A DNA stretch of 64,000 nucleotides, taken from Turnera subulata. Taxonomy: Eukaryota; Streptophyta; Magnoliopsida; Malpighiales; Passifloraceae. Shown here piece by piece: positions 56,169-64,000 of the stretch. The notes under the pieces were generated by a model. It ran no database searches and had not been told where the DNA came from. It saw only the letters and a program-made list of their open reading frames with translations. The first letter of the stretch is position 1; every line of letters begins with the position of its first letter. Position numbers and translations under genes: made by a program. The stretch is taken from assembly GCA_028386065.3 (NCBI GenBank), contig JAKUCV010002095.1:1-64000 (forward strand), given 5' to 3'.

Positions 56169-58947
56169 TGTAACAGCCCGGGTAATTTTTAAGTTTTTAT
56201 CGGTACCGTAATAATTTATTTTACAGTTATTTACCATAAAAATTAATCTTGGGTAATTAATTTATGGTAATTCGTGCATCGGATTCTGAAACGAGCCATG
56301 TCCCACGCTCGGGATTTTTCTGCAGATTTTCCGGACCGAGTTGGAATTTTTCGGGTCCAGGAATCTTCAGAAAAGCCGGGATTAACCCTGAGTTATCGGG
56401 CTGGAAATAAAGTCAAGGGGGATACATTAGCTATTTTCTGGTCCGGACAAAACCCGCTTCACATGCTGCACAGTGTTGCAGCAGCCGCCACCACTATGCA
56501 GCATATGAATGAACCCGTGAAGCGTCAATACCCTGCCCGTGCCTAGCCTTTGTCCTACACTGCATGTCTTGGTTCTTTTCTCTGCCTTTCTTTTCCTCTT
56601 CCTCCTGCCTACAACACCCAACCGCCATTTTTCCTTGTTCACCTGCAAAACCCACAAACCACTTACTGCAAACCTTCACCACCTGCAACAAGAAGGAAAA
56701 AAAAAACAAAACAATAATAACACACACCAAACCAGCACAAAACGCCACCGTTTTTCCCCTCCTCCGTTCTTTTTCTTTTCCTTCTTCTTCCCCCGTGAAA
56801 CCCACTCGCAGCCGCCACTACCAAGACACACGCCGGTGGCCGCCTCCACCCGAGATCACCATCACCACCCCCTGCCTATCCTTCCTCCTTCCCTCGTCGT
56901 CCTTCTCCTTCTTCCGCCATCGTTGAGCCGCCGCCATCGCCTTGGAGCTCGACCCAACGAAGCCACCGCCGGACTCGCCCCTCCTCCTACTGCGGTGTCG
57001 CACCGCCTTTGCTGGACCGCCAACCTCACCCCCGTCGCCTTCCGCCTACAGTTGCCTCCTCGCGTCGCTCGTCCAGCCCGTCGCCTCGCGTCGCCGGCCG
57101 TCTGCACCAAGGTGAGCCTGTTTGTGTCGGAGACCCGGAGGAGCGGGTTAGGGTCGGGTTGACCCGACTGGGTTGCGGGTGGTGGGCTGGAGTATGTGGG
57201 CTGGGTGTGTTGTGGGCTAAATGGAATATGGGTTGCTGGGTTGATGCTAGGCCGGACTCTGGGCCTGCACGTGGGCCTGCTCCTGGGCTCCTGTTTGGGG
57301 CCTGGGCTTGGCACTGTGCATGGCCTAATCTGGCACTGTTTAGGCCCAGTCCGAAATTAAAAAAAAAATAAAATGGTAATAAAATTAAATCTGGAAAAAA
57401 ATATAACTCTGGAAAAATAAAATATAATTTGTGGAAACAATATTTTGGGAAAAATTTGGGGAATAATATTATGGAAAATACGATTTTTAGGAAAAGTATA
57501 TTATATATAGTAAATAATAATTATTTTGAGGAATAATTTTGGAAAGGCTATTATCAAGGTAATAAGATACCGGAATAATATCTAGGTATAGGTATAGGTA
57601 TAAGTATAGTATTATCTTAGACACTGGAAATAAATGGTGAATTATGACGATAATAGAAATTAACCCGGGGAAGGACCGAGACGAGATAGTGTTTATTTTT
57701 CGGTATACAGTAGTAGCATGACATTTGCATATCACTTATGTGTGCATATTATTTATTTGATATAGGAGTTGATAACGAGCAGATACCTGAGGAACCGGAC
57801 TTGGAGTCTGTGGGGCATTTCCAAACTTGATAGTCGGCTAAGGTGAGGATGGATAACCCTTGATATGTGCCCGTAATGCTGTGTGTGTATCTTTGTTGTT
57901 TGATTGAACTGCTGGAATGATTATCGACTGTTACTTGATTGCTGTGGAATTATTGATGCTGTAATTGGATTGTGTTAGACTGTGTATATTGTGTTGGAAA
58001 TAATGTTGAGCTGTTAATTTTGAATAATTTGTGTCATGAAATTGAGATAAGAGATTGAGTATGTGGATAATCTGAGATAATAGAAAATTGGATAATTGAT
58101 GAAAGAGTAATGGATTTGGACTAGAATTTGAGATGATGATTTTATTGTCACGTGGAAAGTAGTGGTACGACTAGATGGTTAGAGGCTAGTTCTGTGGTGT
58201 CATGGCCGGTTTGGTTGGTTGTTGGGGATGTTAATCCCGGATGATGTTGTTATTGGGATGTTGATCCCAGATTTGTTGATATTGGGATGTTGATCCCGGA
58301 TTTTTGATATTGGGATGTTGATCCCGGATTGTGATTTGGCCTGGCATCCGGAATTAGTTGATAACTAGGTACGACCCTAGCTTGTCCAGTGACGGGGCCC
58401 GGAAGATAAAATTGGTAATAATAATAATAAGCATCCTTTTGGTCTTGGCTCAGTTGTAGATAGTAGTATCTTTGTGTTGTGATTGTCTGTGTTTACTTCG
58501 GAAGCATTATGGTTGATTATATATCTCTGTTTATCCTTCATCGGTGAGCACTTCGGACTCACCCCTCGCCTGCGGGGTTTCATCCCGTAGGTTTAGTTGC
58601 TTCGTAGTTCAGGTACGACGTTCAATGGCTGCTGCTTTCTTCTCCACCTGACTCCGGATCCATACCTCCGTTGCATGTGCATTTAAGTCTTCTGCTGCTG
58701 TGCAATATTTGTTGCTGTGTTGCTGCTATCCTTTATTGCTTTGATGTTGTCTATTTGGATTAAGCTGCTGTTGTTGAGTGGATTGAATAATGGTCCCCGG
58801 GTATGGGAGACAGATGTATTATATTCAGTGAGCTGTTGTATTCGATTTACTGTGTAGTATTTTACTGCGATGTACTGCCTGAGCTGTTATAAGAATAGTT
58901 CCGGCACGTGTTTACTGTGACCGGTAAATATGGGTCGGGGCGCTTCA
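56169..58947 (+). repeat. 3' LTR of the Tekay-type element
   Basis: It is 2779 bp, TGTAACAGCCCGGG to GGGGCGCTTCA. It has the same donor (57111/57112) and acceptor (57765) candidates as the 5' LTR. The open frames in it (up to 207 codons) are in both LTRs, change frame between them and are not credible genes. Confidence 0.9.
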
Positions 58948-58952
58948 AAAAT

Positions 58953-59516
58953 TCATGGGGATTGAAATTGTTACAACATTATTATTCTTCTAACATTAAA
59001 AATCTAAATAATTTCATTGGAAATAAATTCATGTGCAATATTATAAGTTAGATTTTTAAAATTTCTTTCTTTTTTTTTGTGTTTTCTTGTTCCTTTTTTT
59101 TATTTCCATGTGTAGCTTTGTTTTTAAAATGTTTTAAAAAATATTAATTTTAAGAATTTAAATTTAGTATGAAATATATTTAATTCTTATAACTTTTTAT
59201 ACCTTAAATTTGTCAAACACTTTTTGGGTGGTTAATACTTCAAAGTTAACAATGAAATTGAGAATATAATGAAGATGAAAAAGACTACTAATAATATACT
59301 AAAATATATTTTTAAAGGGGATTTTTAAAAATGCTTCAAAAAGATTGGAATTGAGAATAGAATGAAAAAGGCTACTAATGGCACACTTAAATATTTGCTT
59401 TTGGGCTTGTAATGGATATTTTGAATAAGCTTTAATTGTTTTTTTAAATTAATATGTGGTCTATGTTTTTAAAATCTTTTAAATATATAGAAAATAAATC
59501 AGAAAATAAACCAGAA
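58953..59516. other. AT-rich spacer between two elements
   Basis: No gene or element was recognised. Similar AT-rich phrases (TTTCCATGTGTAGCTTTG-like, TTTTAAAATGTT) occur left of the Tekay element near 48480-48550, consistent with both being parts of the same pre-insertion locus. Confidence 0.45.
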
Positions 59517-60686
59517 TGTAACAGCCCAGGTAAAAATTTGTATTTTTACCGGGACTGTAAATGTCGTTATACAGTGATTTACCTTTGAATTTAATCTTGG
59601 GTAATTAATTCAAGGTAAATCGGGTATCGTTTTTCGAAACCGAGGATTTTCCCGCGCTCGTGATTTTTCCGTGGATTTTACAGACCAAATTTGGTATTTT
59701 TCGGGTCCCGGAATCCTCAGAAAAATCACACCGGAAAATAACTAAGGGGGTGTGCAGTTATTTTCTGGTCCGGTTTTGACACGCCTGCATTATTGAGGCA
59801 ATAATGCAGGCGACGCCTTTTTTTTCTTTCTGTGTCACCCGTGATTTTCTGCATCACCTATAACTCGTGTTTTTCCTGCTTCTAGTACACCATCACCTCT
59901 TTTTCTTCAACCTGCAACTAGTTCTTCATCCCTCTGCAAAAAAAATCCACAACCGTACCTTCCTTATTCCTTTGCAAAAACAAAACTCAAAAAAAAGAAA
60001 AAAAAAAAGAGAGAGAAGAAACCAGAAAAATAAAGAGAGAAAAAAAAAAGAAAAGAGAGGAAACAACCACCACGACCACCGGCCGAACCACCTGCAACCG
60101 CCACCCGAGCCATCACCACCACTTGCTTTTCCTTCCTCCTCCTCTCGTTGTTCTTCTCCTCCTCGCCGCTGCAACCGACGCAGCCGCCGCCACTAAGCAC
60201 CACCTGCAGCAGCAACCCGTGTTGCACCTCCGCCGACCCTCACGTCGATCCGCCGCTGCTCTCGCTCGCCGTAATCTTCCCGCACCCGTGTTGCTCTCGC
60301 TCGTCGTCGTCTTCCCGCACCCGTGTCGTCTCGCCTGTACGCATCGTATTGCCTTCCCCGACACTAGCAGCACCGCCGGCTGGACAAGACGACCCGACGA
60401 GCAGACCCGTCGGATCCGCCTCCTTTTCACCTGCCATGCGGCGCTGCCGCGTCTTCCTTCTCCACATCGCCATCCTCCGCAGTCGCTGCGCTCACATGCT
60501 CCTCCCTACCTCTGTCCTGTGCCAGCTGTCGTCTTTTCGCCGCTGCAACACACCAAGGTGAGCTGCGGGTTGAAGAACTAGATGGGTTGTCAGTACTGGT
60601 AGGGTTGACCTGACAGGTCGTGGGTTGTGTGTGCGGGCTGGAGTGTTAGATTTGGGCTAGTGGCTGATGGTTGCTGGGCCTGCTGT
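59517..60686 (+). repeat. Diverged Tekay-like LTR, 5' part only
   Basis: It begins TGTAACAGCCCAGGTAAAAA, followed by the same order of landmarks as the Tekay LTR: GGGTAATTAATT, CCCGCGCTCG, TTATTTTCTGGTCCGG, a GC-rich exon-like part and AAG|GTGAGC at 60557/60558. It is clearly diverged, thus a different subfamily. It is cut at 60687 by a copia LTR and its remaining part is not in the window. Its open frames (up to 152 codons) are low-complexity Pro/Arg/Ser and not convincing. Confidence 0.75.
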
Positions 60687-60840
60687 TGTTAGGAAAATAG
60701 CCCTTTGCTAGAGGGGGGGTGAATAGCGATAATCGAATAAAAACGAAATACGCAGGAAATAAGTGCGGAATTAAAGGAATGAAGGACACAAGCAATTTAT
60801 CCTGGTTCACACACACTCTACTAGTGTGGCTAATCCAGCC

Positions 60841-61120
60841 CTTCAAGTCTCACTTGAAGATTTCACTATCTACGTTAAGCTTACGGGTGCTTAACAAACC
60901 GTTACAACCTAGGAATTCTAGTCACAAGAATCCTAAACCTGAAAGTTCAAGTCACATGAACTTCAGCTCTCTTGCTTGAAGATACCTCACTTCAAGACTT
61001 TCCTAGGAATTCTAATCTCAAGAATCCTAGACTTGCTTAAGGATACCACACCTTAAGACTTCTCACACAAGAAGATATACCCTCTTCTTGTGAATCTAAA
61101 CAAGGGAACTAACCTCCCTT
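60841..61120. repeat. String of nine consecutive stem-loops
   Basis: Arms pair at 60841-60859 (CTTCAAG/CTTGAAG), 60874-60895 (GTTAAGC/GCTTAAC), 60910-60935 (TAGGAATTC/GAATCCTA), 60943-60963 (AAGTTCA/TGAACTT), 60975-60996 (CTTGAAG/CTTCAAG), 61003-61030 (CTAGGAATTCT/AGAATCCTAG), 61036-61057 (CTTAAGG/CCTTAAG), 61066-61092 (CACAAGAAG/CTTCTTGTG) and 61102-61120 (AAGGGA/TCCCTT). Stems are 6-11 bp, loops 5-9 bases. Stem sequences differ but pairing is kept. Two stems have a one-base bulge. Confidence 0.85.
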
Positions 61121-61417
61121 AAGGTGTATGAATACACAATCACTCAGAACAAAAGACTCTCTCAAAGAGCAGGTATGAGTGTACAAGTGAAGCTCTAAAA
61201 GGCAACTCTCAAATCCTCAAAAGGATATTGGCTCAATAATAATTTTGATGAATGTATGGAATGAATGCTTGAATGTTGAGAGTTGATTAGCTTTGAAACA
61301 TAGCCAAAGATGCTCAATTTGTAGCTCTGAAAAGTTATAGAGTCGTTTGAAATCCACCCAAAAACAGCCTTAAACAAAACATAGTGGGTGCTGAAAAGTT
61401 GTCTGCTACAACGGCAG

Positions 61418-62058
61418 AACATCGATGTTTTGCATCTAAACATCGATGTTTTAGCCAACATTTTTAAATAATTGTTCCAACGGCTAGTAGAACATCGATG
61501 TTGCATTTTAGAACATCGATGTTTCCATACTCAACATCGATGTTCTTCAATTCAACATCGATGTTTTTTGGCTTCGCAAAAATATGATGGAAAAGGGTCT
61601 ATGCCAGAACATCGATGTTGGAAAATGGAACATCGATGTTTTGTGCAACATCGATGTTTAATTGGCCAACATCGATGTTTTTTGGCTTCGGCAAAATTAT
61701 ATTTCAAAGACAATTTTTCATGAACATCGATGTTGGATTGTAAACATCGATGTTTTGACCAACGGTCACAAGAACATCGATGTTTTGTAGTCCAACATCG
61801 ATGTTTTTCCGCTTCTGCCAATTTTTGTAAAAATGCTTGGAATCAAGAACATCGATGTTTATAACATAACATCGATGTTATTTTGGCTCGGCAAAAATCC
61901 TTTTAAAGTGACTGGAAAGAAACATCGATGTTTCAAATGGGAACATCGATGTTATGCCTAATTTTAAAAACAACGGTCACTAGAACATCGATGTTTGGGA
62001 TTCCAACATCGATGTTTAAATCCACAACATCGATGTTTAAATCCACAACATCGATGTT
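61418..62058. repeat. Array of 22 perfect AACATCGATGTT palindromes
   Basis: Starts are 61418, 61439, 61491, 61512, 61533, 61554, 61608, 61629, 61647, 61668, 61723, 61743, 61773, 61794, 61848, 61868, 61921, 61942, 61984, 62005, 62026 and 62047. Thirteen of the 21 steps are 20 or 21 bp, one is 42, five are 52-55, and the others are 18 and 30. Spacers differ, except for a recurring TTTTGGCTTCGGCAAAA-like phrase (61563, 61679, 61880). I saw no imperfect palindrome copies inside the array. Confidence 0.92.
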
Positions 62059-62392
62059 CATGGCTCGAAAAACATTTTTATGCTTGGAAATATGTTATGT
62101 TATGCATGAGCAAAATTCATCTTATTTTGAGCCAATGTCCTAGAAGAGTTGAGTGTTATACCTTGTACAATTTATGGATCTAACTCTTCTTTCTTGGCTC
62201 TTCAATTTCTTGTGCTCATTCATTTCTTGGCTCTTCAATTTCTTGTGCTCATTCATTTTGATCCTTTGCTCTTGAGTGGTATCTTGTGCTTGAGGATTGG
62301 TTTGACTTCATTTCTTTTTGCTTCATCTTTGTCATGATCTGGAATTGGTTTGTCAATTATCAAAACCTGCAATGAACCATGAGTTCTAACAA

Positions 62393-62760
62393 TTTCCCCC
62401 TTTTTGATAATGACAAACAATTAGAAGTATATGCCAATATTAGAGGTATATGTTAACACAATAATTCCCCCTATATGTTTCAATTTATGATTCCCCCTAT
62501 CTAGATGCATATACTTCTTCCTATCTTCCCCCTTTTGGCATTAGCAAAAAGAAATGATGATGCATATATTTATTCTTTCCCCATAAGGTATGACTTATAA
62601 TTCCCCCTAAGTTTAGAGAGATGGTTCCTATTTTGCTTCATTCTGAATTGATCAATCATCGATGTGTATGATAACAACATTGATGTTGTTGGTTGCACCC
62701 GATTTTTGTTCCCCCTGTCTTTTGGCCTTAGTGAGGGGTACCTGCCAAACATAGTTAGAC
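62393..62760 (-). mobile_element. 3' interior fragment of the same copia element
   Basis: Directly next to the LTR is the polypurine tract (ATTTCCCCCTTTTTG on the plus strand). Further CCCCCT tracts occur near 62465, 62492, 62527, 62603 and 62712. A near-palindrome (AACATTGATGTT) lies at 62675. No coding domain could be read. The element breaks off near 62750. Confidence 0.55.
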
Positions 62761-63140
62761 GAGCCTTGGGTGCTCAAGTTAGCAAGGAGAATACATGAGT
62801 TTTATGGAGATGAAACATGTGTAACAACTTGAAGAGATGGTAAGTGCCCCTCTGCCCCTAAGAGACATTTTTTTTGTCGTCAGTGCACCGGGCTCGAGAA
62901 ATTGTCTTGTCGGTTGGACTTTGATAGCCTCCGATACCTAGCTAAATGGACAGTAAATCCCGTGTCGGATCAATAATGCAATTTAGGCCTGAGTTTTCAA
63001 CAAAGCAGATATTTGATTAGCTACAAAATTGGAGGTTAGTAATAATGAACTTGGCGTTTCTATTTGGCGGAGAATCTCTTAAGCTCTGCCAAGTGTGGTA
63101 GGGGTCTGCCCTTGGAAGAATGACACCGCACATTTGGTTC
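62761..63140. other. Upstream region of the unknown-domain ORF
   Basis: No repeat was recognised. TTGGCGGAGA and TCTGCCAAG near 63064 and 63088 form a weak hairpin about 70 bases before the TATA box. This may hold promoter elements for the ORF at 63234. Confidence 0.35.
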
Positions 63141-63148
63141 TATAAAAG
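63141..63148 (+). promoter_or_regulatory. TATA box of the unknown-domain ORF
   Basis: TATAAAAG lies 93 bases before the ATG at 63234, at a normal distance for a plant core promoter with a short adenine-rich leader. The related copy has one at 44028-44036. Confidence 0.55.
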
Positions 63149-63233
63149 ACAGGGATTAAGCTCATTAGACGGAAAATTATTAGCCAACTTCAAAGAAAGA
63201 GAGATTAAAAAAAAAATCAAAAGTAAAGAGAAA

Positions 63234-63917
63234 ATGCCTGCCCCTTCCTCCGTCTTTTTCGTTGAAGGTGCAAACGTAGGAAGGAGAAATCGGTTGGCCT
63301 TTAGTATCGTGAATGAGCCACAGGGGCCATTGCCAGAGGAGCTAGGAAGAATTCCTCGCCTTGTCTTTGTAGACGAAATCTATTCGTCCCGATTCTTTAT
63401 TACCCCTATGGAGGAAGTCATATTCCTGGATCATCAACAAACTCTGCGAGCTTCCTACTATGGTACGGCTAACTCCACCATGTTTTTTATTTCTGAAAAA
63501 TTTCAGGAGCTTCAGTTGGAACCAACCTACCAGACGTTGAACGAGGGCGGTTACTACCAAATTACTATGACAGCCAAGAGCATTCCTCGAGCAACTGGAG
63601 TAGCGCCCACTTGGCCAAAGATTCGCCTTTTGGTGTGGAACTGCAGGGGCATCACAGCACGTTCCCAAGATTTTGTCCGAATCCTGCGAGACCTGAAGAA
63701 CCAATACAAACCCAATATGGTTCTGCTTACCGAGACTCAATGGCAGCAAACCGGAAATCACGGAGCTATCCCTCTTCGCTTTCCACCAACACAACGGTTC
63801 GAGCTTCCTGGCCAGAACAACTCGGGTGGAATGTGGTTTGCTTGGAGTCATTGTATTAGGGTTAATATAGTTAATACCCCTAATGGCTTTTCTGTAACAG
63901 CTGAACCCAATCGTTAG
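63234..63917 (+). CDS. Unknown domain joined to the start of an endonuclease/exonuclease/phosphatase fold
   Basis: The frame codes 227 residues and is intact. I chose the ATG at 63234 (MPAPSSVFFVEGANVGRRNR) because the other copy starts at the same place (MPSPATVFF) and no in-frame homology lies upstream. Residues 1-130 match no family I know; notable are LGRIPRLVFVDEIYSSRFF and LRASYYGTANSTMFF. From residue 131, IRLLVWNCRGITARSQDFVR, then a metal-ligand-like TET (166-168) and GGMWFAWS (about 198) match the first 85 residues or so of the EEP fold of LINE-type endonucleases. The later catalytic His, Asp and SDH motifs are missing, so nuclease activity is unlikely. It could be a host gene with a domesticated LINE piece, or an ORF of an unfamiliar element. 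Confidence 0.65.
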   Translation: MPAPSSVFFVEGANVGRRNRLAFSIVNEPQGPLPEELGRIPRLVFVDEIYSSRFFITPMEEVIFLDHQQTLRASYYGTANSTMFFISEKFQELQLEPTYQTLNEGGYYQITMTAKSIPRATGVAPTWPKIRLLVWNCRGITARSQDFVRILRDLKNQYKPNMVLLTETQWQQTGNHGAIPLRFPPTQRFELPGQNNSGGMWFAWSHCIRVNIVNTPNGFSVTAEPNR

Positions 63918-64000
63918 AGGCACATTGTAATAAGCATATGAATTAGTGTGAGCGTGTAACATGTTTTTATTCAGATGTGTCTTTGTAAGATATGTTATCA
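63918..64000 (+). other. 3' flank of the ORF, window end
   Basis: The 83 bases are AT-rich, with AATAAG and a TGTTTTTATT run that could be part of a 3' UTR. The window ends before any poly(A) site can be confirmed. Confidence 0.3.

Larger units (their letters stand above)
48601..58947 (+). mobile_element. Full-length Tekay-type Ty3 chromovirus
   Basis: LTRs 48601-51374 (2774 bp) and 56169-58947 (2779 bp) run TGTAACAGCCCGGG to CTTCA. Flanks ACAAT and AAAAT agree in 4 of 5 bases. A primer site follows at 51378 and a purine tract precedes the 3' LTR. The interior encodes gag, protease, RT, RNase H, integrase and a C-terminal chromodomain, in that order. Long LTRs and the chromodomain place it in the Tekay (Del) lineage. 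The two LTRs are very alike apart from several indels, so it is fairly young, but the polyprotein is broken and cannot act alone. Confidence 0.92.
60687..62392 (-). repeat. Copia-type 3' LTR carrying hairpin string and palindrome array
   Basis: On the plus strand it runs TGTTAGGAAAATAGCCC to GAGTTCTAACA (1706 bp). On its own (minus) strand it follows a polypurine tract (CAAAAAGGGGGAAAT) next to a TTGTCATTATCAAAAAG segment typical of the end of plant Ty1/copia interiors. A GAGGGGGGGTGAATAG block near 60710 is typical of such LTRs. It contains the nine stem-loops at 60841-61120 and the 22 palindromes at 61418-62058. The rest of the element is missing after about 62750. Lineage (SIRE-like) is a guess. 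Confidence 0.7.

Noticed and set aside
60123..60581. Overlapping frames of 137-152 codons in the diverged LTR
   Set aside because: They are GC-rich and open in several frames and on both strands, a sign of composition and not of coding.
61418..62058. CRISPR-like array
   Set aside because: The short palindromes are separated by spacers of unequal length and lie in a plant LTR. There are no cas genes and the repeat is only 12 bp.

Overview
The window is nuclear DNA of a flowering plant, most likely a eudicot. The evidence is a host gene with GT-AG introns coding a plant DUF662 protein, a Stowaway-type MITE, 5S-bearing TRIM elements, a plant LINE with a DUF4283-type ORF1, a chromodomain Ty3 element of the Tekay type and two short-LTR Ty1/copia elements. 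I cannot name the species. Almost everything is transposon, much of it nested; the only clear host gene is the four-exon DUF662 gene at 11764-13285 (minus).

Layout, left part. 1-372 is the end of a Tekay-type LTR set in a Tat-like LTR (373-about 2070). 2071-4618 is unresolved, with a possible minus-strand promoter and exon. 4619-10745 is a decayed copia element (copia-1). The DUF662 gene follows, then a Stowaway MITE (14787-15166) and a dead LINE (from about 15840) carrying a tRNA-derived SINE. The LINE is cut at 20533 by a second Tat-like LTR, which itself holds three TRIM units; one unit is a mosaic of a 5S-promoter TRIM and a second TRIM family.

Middle part. 26857-30106 is a young non-autonomous Ty3 element coding only Gag and protease, whose reading frame continues through the polypurine tract into the 3' LTR. 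33653-38211 is a decayed Ty3 element holding a 1.6-kb insertion (34577-36198) whose two ends are both the U5 end of a Tekay-like LTR, flanked by a perfect GGATC duplication. 41062-47176 is copia-2, with a perfect CATGT duplication. It contains, on the minus strand, a frameshifted copy of an unfamiliar ORF whose intact relative is at 63234-63917.

Right part. 48601-58947 is a full-length 10.3-kb Tekay-type chromovirus with 2.77-kb LTRs, recently broken by two frameshifts and four stops. 59517-60686 is a diverged relative of its LTR, cut by a minus-strand copia LTR (60687-62392). That copia LTR contains two striking structures: a string of nine consecutive stem-loops (60841-61120) and 22 perfect copies of the 12-bp palindrome AACATCGATGTT, mostly spaced 20-21 bp apart (61418-62058).

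Best candidates for something undescribed: the phased palindrome array with its hairpin string, the U5-to-U5 insertion, the mosaic 5S TRIM, and the two-copy ORF that joins an unknown domain of about 130 residues to the first part of an endonuclease fold. All calls come from reading the sequence; no database search was possible.
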